Source of the DNA: CAVVPY01 sp963750295
Lineage (GTDB): Bacteria > Actinomycetota > Actinomycetes > Mycobacteriales > Jatrophihabitantaceae
Length of the DNA: 64,000 nt
Direction: 5' to 3'
Assembly: GCA_963750295.1 (NCBI GenBank)
Contig: CAVVPY010000005.1
Coordinates: 1-64,000, forward strand
Numbering within the stretch: position 1 is the first letter of the stretch; each line of letters begins with the position of its first letter. Below the pieces are notes generated by a model that was not told where the DNA came from, made no database searches, and saw only the letters and a list, made by a program, of their open reading frames with translations. The position numbers were made by a program, and so were the translations under genes. Positions 17,304 to 25,340 of this stretch are shown piece after piece.

Positions 17304-18013
17304 AGCACCTCCTGATGACCCAGGTAGATGGCGCCGAGCTCGTTCGGGTGCAGTTCGCCACGAGCCGCCTCCGCCACGACGGAACCGTTGCGCAGGACGT
17401 AGCAGCGATCGGCGATCTCGACGGCCCTGGCCGCGTTCTGCTCGACGAGCAGGATGGTCAGCCCGGATCGCCTGAGCTCCTCGATGGTGTCGAAGATGAC
17501 GTCCACGAGCACAGGGGACAGACCGAGCGATGGCTCGTCGAGCAGCAACATGCGGGGCGAGCTGACGAGAGCGCGCGCAATGGCCAACTGCTGCTGCTCG
17601 CCTCCGGACAGTTTGCCGGCGTTGGATCGGTAGTAGCGCCGAAGCACCGGGAACCGCTCCAACTCACGCTCGATGTCTGCCTCGACGTCGGCACCTTTGG
17701 ACCGAGAGGTGGCGCCGATCGCCAGATTCTCCGCGACCGTCAGGGTCGCGAAGATGTGGCGTCCTTCAGGAACCAGCGCCACTCCGCGGCGGACTATGTG
17801 CTCCGGCGCGACACCTGACAGCAGTTCGTCCTCCAGCGTGATTCGCCCCGCCGACGCGGGGAGTCCGCCGGCAATCGCAGCCAACGTCGTGGTCTTGCCG
17901 GCGCCGTTCGGTCCGAGCACACCAACGATTTCGCCCTTGCCCACATGCAGCGAGACGTCACGGACGGCACGGATGCGCCCGTAGTCGACGCTGAGGTTCT
18001 CAACCCGCAGCAT
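17300..18013 (-). CDS. LivF-type ABC ATPase
   Basis: 237 residues: Walker A GPNGAGKTTT, signature LSGGEQQQLAIARAL, Walker B MLLLDEPSLGLSP, and the LivF-typical VALVPEGRHIFATLTVAENL. The start at 18013 (ATG, MLRVENLSVDYGRIRAV) overlaps the LivG end by 14 bases. It pairs with the LivG-type ATPase to power the importer. Confidence 0.9.
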   Translation of the reverse strand: MLRVENLSVDYGRIRAVRDVSLHVGKGEIVGVLGPNGAGKTTTLAAIAGGLPASAGRITLEDELLSGVAPEHIVRRGVALVPEGRHIFATLTVAENLAIGATSRSKGADVEADIERELERFPVLRRYYRSNAGKLSGGEQQQLAIARALVSSPRMLLLDEPSLGLSPVLVDVIFDTIEELRRSGLTILLVEQNAARAVEIADRCYVLRNGSVVAEAARGELHPNELGAIYLGHQEVL

Positions 18014-18785
18014 GGCCCCGACCTCGTCCGAGGTATGCCTCGAGCACTTGCGGATCTTGGGTGACCTCCGCTGGGGTGCCCTCGCACAGCGTCCGCCCGT
18101 AGTTGAGGACATGCAGTCGATCGCACAGGCGCATGATCAGCCGCATGTCGTGCTCGATGATGAGCAGCCCGCACCCGTATCGGGTTCGGATCGCGGTGAA
18201 GACCTCGAGCAGATCGTCGCTCTCCTGCTCGTTGAGGCCGGCAGCCGGCTCGTCGAAGAGCAGGATTTGAGGTTGCACCGCCAGCGCACGGGCTATGCCG
18301 AGTCGGCGTTCTTCGCCGTAGGCGAGGGAGCCGGCAAGCGCGTCCCCCCGGCCGGACAGACCGACCAACTCCACCACCTCGTCGGCGAGTTCCTGCGCCT
18401 TGCGGCCGTGCAGGCCCGAGGCGTAGACAGCCGCCGCGATGTTGTCCCGAACGTTCAACCCGCGAAAGGACCGCACACTCTGGAAGGTCCGGGCTACGCC
18501 GGCACGTGCGCGCTTGTCCGGCGACCATCTCGTAATTCGCCGACCGTTGAGGTGCACCTCCCCGGACGACGGCCGCTGGAACCCGCTGAGCGCGTTGACG
18601 AGAGTCGTTTTCCCGGCGCCGTTCGGTCCGATGAGACCCACGATCTCGCCCTCGGACACTCGCAGGTTCACGTCCGCCACAGCGTGCACACCCGAGAACC
18701 GGACGTTCAGGCCGGCCGTCTCCAGCTGCGTTGCTCCGGGCTTTACCCGACCGTCCCCAACAGGGACCGATGCCGACAGCGGCAC
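18000..18785 (-). CDS. LivG-type ABC ATPase
   Basis: 261 residues from a GTG preceded by GAGGAGG. Walker A GPNGAGKTT, signature LAYGEERRLGIARAL (LAYGE instead of LSGGQ is normal for LivG), Walker B ILLFDEPAAGLN, and VARTFQSVRSFRGLNVRDN. The N-terminal 24 residues before the ATPase domain are extra. Second gene of the importer operon, 81 bases after the binding-protein gene. Confidence 0.88.
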   Translation of the reverse strand: MPLSASVPVGDGRVKPGATQLETAGLNVRFSGVHAVADVNLRVSEGEIVGLIGPNGAGKTTLVNALSGFQRPSSGEVHLNGRRITRWSPDKRARAGVARTFQSVRSFRGLNVRDNIAAAVYASGLHGRKAQELADEVVELVGLSGRGDALAGSLAYGEERRLGIARALAVQPQILLFDEPAAGLNEQESDDLLEVFTAIRTRYGCGLLIIEHDMRLIMRLCDRLHVLNYGRTLCEGTPAEVTQDPQVLEAYLGRGRGHAAG

Positions 18786-18866
18786 GTCATCGCCTCCTCT
18801 CGAGAGCCGGGGGATCGGCAGTCGGCGACCAACGGCGGGCACCCCGCCGTTGGTCACCGTCCAGCG

Positions 18867-20096
18867 TCAGCAGGCGGTGCGCGGAACGCCCTTCGGCGTC
18901 ACGTAGCCGGCGAGCTTCGCCGTGCCGCCGGTCACCTGCACCATCGCCAACGGCCGGTCGACCGGGGCGTGGCACGTAGCCGAGTACGACGTCGGTCCGA
19001 CGATGAGGTCGGTGTTGTCCATCGTCTCGATGGCTGCGGCGAGTGCCTTCCCTTCGGTGGTCTTCGCCTTCTCGATGCCGTACTTGATCGTCTGGACGAT
19101 CAGGTAGCCGAACAGTGCGTAGCTGGCCGACCCGTCGAACTTCACGTTCTTGATGAAGTCGTTGATGGCCGGGTGGGTGTCATCGCCTGCCGAGGAAGCC
19201 ATCGCAGCGTTGTAGAAGTTGCTGAGGTTGGGGATGGCCTTGTTCCAGAACGTGCCATCGAACGCGGACCCGCCGAGGATCGGCAGGTTGACGTTGGCGG
19301 TGCGCAACTGACGGATCGCGCTCGCGCCGCCCGGCGGGTACGAGCACATCACGACGAAGTCGGCCGACGATGCCGCGCGGACCTTGCTCACCTGGTTGGC
19401 GACCGAGGGGTCGCTGTTGACGAACGTGTCCTTGCCAACGATGGAGCCGGCCCCGGCGAGGGAGTTCCAGCTCTTCTCGAACTCGTCGCACAACGACTTG
19501 GAGTACGCGATGCTGGTGTCCACCAACAGGTACGGGTGGCGCAATCCCTTGGTGTTGTAGGCGAACTGGGCCAACGTCACACCTTCGGTGGGCGTGCCCT
19601 GGTAAACGTTGAAGTGCAGGGCGCCGAGTCCCTGGAAGGCGTACTCGGGGGCACCCGCACCACCGATCGAGACCTTGTCGGCCTTGGTGGCGGCGAGCGC
19701 CGCGGGAGCGCCGAAGTCGTAGTCGGGCGTCGTGACCACTACGTCGGCTCCGTTGTCGAGCACTTCCTGTGCCGCGGACTGGATCTGGGCCGGGTCGGTC
19801 TTGGTGTCTGCCGTGATGATCTTCATCATCCGGCCGTCGACGCCGCCGTCGGCATTGATCTGGTCGATGGCGTACTGCATGCCCGACAGCTGGGGGTTGT
19901 CGTAGAGCTCGAAGCCCCCGGACTTGGCGACCGCAGCGCCGATGATGATGGGCTTGTCGCTGCCGCCGGTCGCCGACGTCGACCCAGCGCCTCCCGATGA
20001 CGGCGGCGCAGCGGTTTTGCCTCCCCCGGAACTACTACACGCCTGCAGCGTGAGCGCGAGGGTTCCTGCTACCGCGACACCAATGAAACGACGCAC
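18867..20096 (-). CDS. LivJ-type solute-binding lipoprotein
   Basis: 409 residues with a lipoprotein signal (positively charged start, hydrophobic stretch, lipobox LQAC with Cys20), a Ser/Gly-rich linker, then a type-I binding fold of the HAAT family (PIIIGAAVAKSGGFELYDNPQLSGMQYAIDQINADGGVDG in essence). It should be anchored on the outer face of the membrane and deliver ligand to the LivH/M channel. First gene of the operon running down to the monooxygenase. Ligand unknown; neighbouring clusters suggest a nitrogen compound. Confidence 0.88.
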   Translation of the reverse strand: MRRFIGVAVAGTLALTLQACSSSGGGKTAAPPSSGGAGSTSATGGSDKPIIIGAAVAKSGGFELYDNPQLSGMQYAIDQINADGGVDGRMMKIITADTKTDPAQIQSAAQEVLDNGADVVVTTPDYDFGAPAALAATKADKVSIGGAGAPEYAFQGLGALHFNVYQGTPTEGVTLAQFAYNTKGLRHPYLLVDTSIAYSKSLCDEFEKSWNSLAGAGSIVGKDTFVNSDPSVANQVSKVRAASSADFVVMCSYPPGGASAIRQLRTANVNLPILGGSAFDGTFWNKAIPNLSNFYNAAMASSAGDDTHPAINDFIKNVKFDGSASYALFGYLIVQTIKYGIEKAKTTEGKALAAAIETMDNTDLIVGPTSYSATCHAPVDRPLAMVQVTGGTAKLAGYVTPKGVPRTAC

Positions 20097-20494
20097 AACG
20101 ACCTCCGATGTTGATCGACCGACAACACGGGTTCCGTCAGGCGTCTGGCCCAGGCCCGTCAGGGAAACGTAGCCGTAGGTGCGGACTAGGGCAATACGTA
20201 ATCCAAAATGATCGAGAAAGGGTTACTCGTCTGTCATCAAAGTTCGAATCTCGTAGTTCGAACGATTTGTGCGCAACCGCCCGCGGCTCGACTGAGGGCA
20301 TCACCGAGGAAGCGGGGCCCGCGGGGCGGAGCGGTCACCGCGTGGTCGTTGACCGGCTGCGCCAGGCCGCGGGTCGGCAACTTTGTGGCCAACCCGAGGA
20401 CGGTCCGCTGCGGGGACACGCGTGGCGTCCGACTCGCCCGGCCCGGACGTCGTGTAGGTCGCCGCGACGGTTGTCGGGGTGTTCCGGCGGTGGG
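20097..20494. other. Intergenic region upstream of the LIV-type operon
   Basis: About 400 bases without a supported gene between the binding-lipoprotein start and the glutathione peroxidase stop, both minus strand. It must hold the LIV-operon promoter. The AT-richer part (20190-20275) carries two TTCGAA hexamers 14 bases apart (20243, 20257). The right half is GC-rich without a recognisable element. Confidence 0.4.
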
Positions 20495-20986
20495 TCAGGC
20501 GCTGTCGCGCACCGCTTGGGTGACCGCGTCCATGAAGGCGGGGTCGTCGGGTTGCACGGTGGTACGAAAGCGCCCGAGCGGCTCACCGGCGCGACCGACC
20601 AGCCACTTCTCGAAGTTCCAGGCAACATCGCCCGCCTTGCCCTCGGCGTCGCTCACCTCGGTGAGCACGCTGAACAACGGGGCACGGTCGGCACCATTGA
20701 CGTCGGTCTTCTCGAGCATGGGGAAGGTGACGCCGTAGGTGGCGCTGCAGAACTCCGCGATTTCTTCAGCGGTCCCCGGCTCCTGGCCACCGAACTGGTT
20801 GCACGGGACGCCGACCACTGTCAGCCCGTCCAGCGACTCGTGCAGCTGCTCGAGTTTGGTGTACTGCGGCGTCGCCCCGCACCTGGAAGCCACGTTCACC
20901 ACCAGCACCACACCGTCGCCGGCCAGCGCCCCGAGCGTCGTCGGCTCTCCGGACAGGGTGCGAACCTCGAGGTCGTGAACAGACAT
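20495..20986 (-). CDS. Glutathione peroxidase-family thiol peroxidase
   Basis: 163 residues, the normal size for bacterial BsaA/GPx proteins. It has the peroxidatic region VNVASRCGATPQY (Cys36), the NQFGGQEPG motif with the catalytic Gln, and WNFEKWLV with the catalytic Trp/Asn. Bacterial members reduce peroxides with thioredoxin-type donors; Actinomycetota generally lack glutathione, so the physiological donor is probably thioredoxin or a mycothiol system. Stands alone, with a 73-base gap to the upstream Lrp gene. Confidence 0.9.
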   Translation of the reverse strand: MSVHDLEVRTLSGEPTTLGALAGDGVVLVVNVASRCGATPQYTKLEQLHESLDGLTVVGVPCNQFGGQEPGTAEEIAEFCSATYGVTFPMLEKTDVNGADRAPLFSVLTEVSDAEGKAGDVAWNFEKWLVGRAGEPLGRFRTTVQPDDPAFMDAVTQAVRDSA

Positions 20987-21059
20987 GGCGCCAGGCTAGC
21001 CGAGGGTTTCCGACGCGGTCGGGCGGGAGGCCTGCCCGGATCCGCGCGTGCTGGACGAG

Positions 21060-21578
21060 CTACTCGATCTCCCACTCGTAGGAGAACTTGACCACCTTGA
21101 GGATCACCGAGGTCTCGATGTCGTTCACCCCGGCGAGGGCACCGAGCTTGTCGGTCACGAAGTCCAGCAGCTGTTCCTGGTTGCTGAAGAACGCCTCGAC
21201 GATCAGGTCGTAGCGACCGGCGGACATCCCGACATAGCGCACCTCCGGATAGGCCCGGATCGCATCACCGACCGTGTGCATCGCCGTGAGGTCGACCGAC
21301 ACCCCGATGATCGACGACAGATTCCTGCCCACCGCCTCTGGAGTCGGCACGGCCACGACGTTCATCAGGCCCTCGTCCAGCAATCGGCCGATCCGCTTGC
21401 GCACCGTCGTCTCGGTGACCTTGAGTTCGCGAGCGATAACCGTGTTGCTCGTCCGGCCGTCCTGCTGCAGCACCTTGATGATGGCCCGGTCCATCGCGTC
21501 CAGGCCACCACTATGGCCGGGACGACGACCGGTGCCCGGGTTCGAAACGTCACGGTTGGTCAGGTCTGTTCGTGCCAC
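21060..21578 (-). CDS. Lrp/AsnC family regulator
   Basis: 172 residues: an N-terminal tail of about 28, an HTH (AIIKVLQQDGRTSNTVIARELKVTETTVRKRI in part), and a C-terminal RAM/AsnC ligand domain (VRYVGMSAGRYDLIVEAFF). GTG start with GGAAGGT upstream. It is transcribed divergently from the APC permease that opens cluster B, across a 267-base gap with repeated motifs, and so probably senses an amino acid or related amine and controls cluster B. Confidence 0.88.
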   Translation of the reverse strand: MARTDLTNRDVSNPGTGRRPGHSGGLDAMDRAIIKVLQQDGRTSNTVIARELKVTETTVRKRIGRLLDEGLMNVVAVPTPEAVGRNLSSIIGVSVDLTAMHTVGDAIRAYPEVRYVGMSAGRYDLIVEAFFSNQEQLLDFVTDKLGALAGVNDIETSVILKVVKFSYEWEIE

Positions 21579-21618
21579 AGTCGGTACCTTCCAGTGCGAT
21601 ATTCGAACCTAGCCGGAC

Positions 21619-21727
21619 TGTAGCGCTGAATTACGAAATCGGGCACCCGGCTCGCCACGTCCTCAGCTCCGGCACAGCCCGCGCCTTCGGACCTGATGCC
21701 GGGATGTAGCGCTCAGTACGAAAATCG
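21619..21727. repeat. Paired 23-base repeats in the Lrp/permease divergent region
   Basis: Two imperfect direct repeats (21619-21641 and 21705-21727) share TGTAGCGCT followed by TACGAAA and TCG, with starts 86 bases apart, about eight helical turns. AGCGCT inside each is palindromic. Spacing and position fit binding by the oligomeric Lrp-type regulator encoded next door; this is inference. A TTGACA at 21780-21785 could be the -35 box of the permease promoter. Confidence 0.4.
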
Positions 21728-21845
21728 CTTCTGAGAAGCGTAGCTAGATCCAATATCGGTGTTCTAGTGTGTCAATTGCTTGACATTCGAATCAACCTGC
21801 CAAATCATGGTGCCACCGTAAGCACATCCAGCTAAGGGGCACGCG

Positions 21846-23483
21846 GTGGCACACGATCACGCTTCGCCTGCTGTGTCCACGCAGGCACCGGCCAGTCCCG
21901 GCGTCTTCTCACGGCAGGCCTCGGGCCTGATCCGTGTTGGCAGCTCGTATGACGTGTTCATCTACAACGTCGGGCTGGTCTCGATCGGCATCGCGATCGC
22001 GTTCAACCAGTTCTACGGCCCCAGCCTGTACCCAGGAGCGAAGCCCTGGCTGTCCACCGCACTGGCAGCACTCGGCATGCTCGCCGTGGCGACCACGTTC
22101 TACTTCTGGTCGGTGGTGTTCCCGCGCTCGGGCGGTGTGTACGTATTCCTGTCGCGCTCGATTCATCCGGGCGTCGCGTTCGTGATGTCGTTGGTCGAGA
22201 CGATCATCCTGCTCTACTACGCCGCGCTCGCCGCAGCTTTGATCACCCAGGTCGGGCTGTCGTCGTTCTTCTCGACGATCGGCGTGGTGTCGGGCAACGA
22301 CACCCTCACCAGTTGGGCTACGACCGTCGCCAAGCCGAGCGGCGTCTTCTGGATCGGCACTGTGCTGCTGCTACTCGCCGGCGCCCTGCTCGCCTCGGGC
22401 ACCCGCCGCTACTTCTCCTTCCAGCGCATGCTGTTCGCCGTCGCCGTCCTGGGTATGGGCGTCCTGCTGGTCGCGATGCTGTTCGGCGGCCGAGGCGCAT
22501 TCCAGCACAACCTCACCGACCTGACCGGCCTCAATTACGACAAGGTGATCGCCGACGCGACGAAGGGCGGCTACGTCTCGTCCGGATTCAGCTTCGAGGA
22601 AAGCCTGAAGTTCATCGTGTGGCCACTGCTGCCGCTGTTGGGAGCGGTGCAGTCCGTGGGCATCGGCGGCGAGGTGAAGAAGATCCGCCGGTCGCAGCTG
22701 TTCGGCATGCTCGGGGCCGTGGTGGCCACGGGGACGATCATCGCGCTGTTCGCGGTGCTGTCGGACAAGGCATTCGGGTACGAGTTCCAGGGCGCGATCG
22801 CCTTCAACTACCTGACCGGTTCCGGTGGCACCACCACAACGGCGCCGTACTTCACCGTCCTCGCCGGAATCCTCACCTCGAACGTCGTCCTCGCCGTCGT
22901 GATCATGGCCGTGTTCGTCGCGTGGATCTGGTTCTGGATCCCGGCCGAGATCGCATACACGACGCGCAGCATGATCGCGTGGTCCTTCGACCGCGTCGCG
23001 CCCGACCGTCTCGGCTGGGTCAGCGAGAGGTTCCACACGCCAGTGGTCGCGATCGGGTTGTCGACCGCCGGCTCGGTCGTGTTCATGTGGCTGATCGCGT
23101 TCAAGAGCATCGCGCTGCTGACGCTCGTCGAGGTGCTGCTGGTCGTCTGGGGCACGGTGATGGTGTCGGCGCTGATCTTCCCGGTCCTGCGGCGCCAGCT
23201 GTTCGACGCCTCGCCCGCAAAGCGGGTCAGGGTCGGCGGCGTCCCGGTCATGAGCATTGCCGGGGGACTCAGCGCGATCTTCTTCGGGTTCATGATCTAC
23301 CTGCTGTGGAACGACCCGATCGCGGCCGGACCGCTGTTCACGATGCATCACGTGAGCACCGAGTTCTGGATCATTCTCGGGGCAGTTGCCGCCGGCGCAG
23401 CGTGGTACGCCGGTACCAAGATCTACCGGCGCCGCCAGGGCATCGATCTTGACCTTGCGTTCCAGCAGATACCGATCGAGTAA
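21846..23483 (+). CDS. APC superfamily amino acid/amine permease
   Basis: 545 residues with 12 or so membrane helices, starting at a GTG with AAGGGG close upstream. Early residues VGSSYDVFIYNVGLVSIGIA and a PRSGGVYVFLSRSIHPGVAF segment are typical of APC transporters. An unusually long extracytoplasmic-looking loop (about 240-275) is polar. First gene of cluster B; it probably imports the amino acid or amine that the GlnT-type ligase acts on. Confidence 0.85.
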   Translation: MAHDHASPAVSTQAPASPGVFSRQASGLIRVGSSYDVFIYNVGLVSIGIAIAFNQFYGPSLYPGAKPWLSTALAALGMLAVATTFYFWSVVFPRSGGVYVFLSRSIHPGVAFVMSLVETIILLYYAALAAALITQVGLSSFFSTIGVVSGNDTLTSWATTVAKPSGVFWIGTVLLLLAGALLASGTRRYFSFQRMLFAVAVLGMGVLLVAMLFGGRGAFQHNLTDLTGLNYDKVIADATKGGYVSSGFSFEESLKFIVWPLLPLLGAVQSVGIGGEVKKIRRSQLFGMLGAVVATGTIIALFAVLSDKAFGYEFQGAIAFNYLTGSGGTTTTAPYFTVLAGILTSNVVLAVVIMAVFVAWIWFWIPAEIAYTTRSMIAWSFDRVAPDRLGWVSERFHTPVVAIGLSTAGSVVFMWLIAFKSIALLTLVEVLLVVWGTVMVSALIFPVLRRQLFDASPAKRVRVGGVPVMSIAGGLSAIFFGFMIYLLWNDPIAAGPLFTMHHVSTEFWIILGAVAAGAAWYAGTKIYRRRQGIDLDLAFQQIPIE

Positions 23484-23486
23484 GCC

Positions 23487-24272
23487 GTGACACCACAGTG
23501 GGACGAGTTGCGCGACGAGGCGGTGTCCATCGTTGCGCAAGCAGCGCACGACGGCGTGACCCTTCGCGTCGTGGGCAGCGCCGGGATCCGGCTGCACTGC
23601 GACCCGCCGGACGAGGCGATGGCACGGCTGGGACGTCCGGCCAAGGACCTCGACTTCATCGTCCCGAAGGAACACCGCAAAGGCATGCGCCGCCACCTGG
23701 AGGAGCGGGGCTACGTCGTCGACAGGGATCTGCTGGTCGCGATGGAGGGACAGCGCTACTCGTTCTCGCACCCCGCGCGCAAGATCGAGATCGATGTTTT
23801 CGTCGAGAGTCTGGAGTTCAACCACACGATCGAGGTCCGCCGGCGACTGACCAACCACCCGGTGACCATCCCGATCGAGGAGCTACTGCTGCAGAAACTG
23901 CAGATCGTCAAACAGGCCGCCACCGACGTCCTGGACGCGACCGTCCTGATCTCCACGCACCCCGTTGTCGATCACGCCGAGACCGGCGAGGACCTCGATG
24001 CGGGTTACATTGCCGGATTGCTCGGCAAGGACTGGGGATTCCACCACACGGCCCTGCGCAACCTTGAGCACATCCGCGACGGAGTGGGCGGCACCCGCCC
24101 CGATGCGGTCGAACTCGGCCCGGAACTGAACGCCGTCGTCCGTGCCCGAGTCGACCAGCTCGTCGCCGCCGTCGATTCGCGGTCCAAGAGCGTCGCCTGG
24201 CGGATGCGAGCAAAGGTCGGCGAGCGCGTCCAATGGTGGCAGGACGTGGACGATCGGGTGGCGACGTACTGA
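23487..24272 (+). CDS. Nucleotidyltransferase-fold protein
   Basis: 261 residues; GTG start three bases after the permease stop. It carries the nucleotidyltransferase (Pol-beta/AbiEii-like) pattern: VVGSAGIRLH (Gly30-Ser31), the metal pair in KDLDFIV (Asp54, Asp56) and a third acidic residue in KIEIDVFVE (Asp103), followed by PIEELLLQKLQIVKQ as in AbiEii/MNT-like enzymes. Such proteins transfer a nucleotide to a protein, tRNA or small molecule. The stop codon overlaps the ATG of a metallophosphoesterase by one base, an arrangement suggesting paired addition and removal of a group. It is not part of a known toxin-antitoxin pair here, since no cognate antitoxin-like gene is adjacent. Confidence 0.7.
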   Translation: MTPQWDELRDEAVSIVAQAAHDGVTLRVVGSAGIRLHCDPPDEAMARLGRPAKDLDFIVPKEHRKGMRRHLEERGYVVDRDLLVAMEGQRYSFSHPARKIEIDVFVESLEFNHTIEVRRRLTNHPVTIPIEELLLQKLQIVKQAATDVLDATVLISTHPVVDHAETGEDLDAGYIAGLLGKDWGFHHTALRNLEHIRDGVGGTRPDAVELGPELNAVVRARVDQLVAAVDSRSKSVAWRMRAKVGERVQWWQDVDDRVATY

Positions 24273-25264
24273 TGGCACTGTTCCGCAGAGCGGCCAAGCT
24301 GCCACGCGCCGACGAGACCACGATCTTCTTCGCGTCCGACCTGCACGGCTCGGAGGTCTGCTTCAAGAAGTTCGTCAACGCGGCAGCGTTCTACAAGGCC
24401 GACGTGCTCGTACTCGGTGGTGACATCACCGGGAAGATCGTCGTCCCCGTGGTCGAAGCCGGTAACGCGACCTACCGCGCGCACCTGCACGGGCACGACG
24501 AAGTGCTCACCGAGGACTCGGTGGACGAGTTCGAGAAGCGTGCCTGGAACAGCGGCCTCTACACCCGGCGGATGGATCCGGACGAGCATCAGCACTACCG
24601 CGACAACCCTGACGCGGTCGAGGAACTCTTCAATTCCGTCGTCACGACGACCGTGACTCGGTGGATCGACTTCGCCCACGCCAAGCTGGCCGAATCGCCG
24701 GTGGTGATTCTCAATGCCCCCGGCAACGACGATCCCTACATCGTCGATGACATCCTGCGCGAGAAGGGCGACGAGCGGTTCCGCTTCGTCGAGGGACAGA
24801 TCGTCGAGATCGCTCCCGGACACCAGATGTTGAGCACCGGGTACACCAATCACACGCCGTGGAACACGCACCGCGAGTACACCGAGGACGAGATCGCGGC
24901 GCGGATCGAGTCGATGGCAGCCCAGCTCGACGACCCGAGCACGGCGCTGTTCAACATCCACGTCCCGCCGTACAACTCGCGCATCGACACCGCACCGATG
25001 CTCGCCGACGATCTTTCCGTCGAGACCTCTGCGGGCGCGCAGCTGACCGCCCCGGTCGGGTCCACCGCGGTGCGGGCGGCACTCGAGCGGTACCAGCCAC
25101 TGGTGTCGTTGCACGGGCACATCCATGAATCCGGAGGATCGGTCCGCATCGGCCACACACTGGCCATCAATTCCGGATCCGAGTACGGCGAGGGCGTGCT
25201 GCGCGGCGTGCTCGTGACGATCGGCGCAGGCAAGCTGCTGCGTCACCAGGCTGTCACCGGATGA
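24272..25264 (+). CDS. Metallophosphoesterase
   Basis: 330 residues with the calcineurin-like metal-site motifs in order: SDLHG (Asp23, His25), GGDITG (Asp51), APGNDD, NIHVPPYNS and HGHIHESGG. It hydrolyses a phosphate mono- or diester with two metal ions in the cytoplasm. ATG overlaps the upstream nucleotidyltransferase stop, so both are translationally coupled; a 76-base gap separates it from the GlnT-type ligase. Possible roles are removal of a nucleotide added by its neighbour, or a separate step on a phosphorylated metabolite. Confidence 0.85.
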   Translation: MALFRRAAKLPRADETTIFFASDLHGSEVCFKKFVNAAAFYKADVLVLGGDITGKIVVPVVEAGNATYRAHLHGHDEVLTEDSVDEFEKRAWNSGLYTRRMDPDEHQHYRDNPDAVEELFNSVVTTTVTRWIDFAHAKLAESPVVILNAPGNDDPYIVDDILREKGDERFRFVEGQIVEIAPGHQMLSTGYTNHTPWNTHREYTEDEIAARIESMAAQLDDPSTALFNIHVPPYNSRIDTAPMLADDLSVETSAGAQLTAPVGSTAVRAALERYQPLVSLHGHIHESGGSVRIGHTLAINSGSEYGEGVLRGVLVTIGAGKLLRHQAVTG

Positions 25265-25340
25265 CTCACGCAGCCGCCGATCCGCAACCAGAGTCCCACT
25301 GACCACTCGACCACACCTCGTTTTGGCTACAGGAGCACAC

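Noticed and set aside
20243..21791. TTCGAA hexamers around the Lrp gene as regulator sites
   Set aside because: The same hexamer also occurs inside several coding regions, such as near 27993, 36542 and 42841, so its presence here is not distinctive.
23487..25264. Toxin-antitoxin or abortive-infection (AbiE-type) pair
   Set aside because: The NTase fold is AbiEii-like, but its partner is a metallophosphoesterase and both are embedded in a metabolic operon with no antitoxin-like gene.
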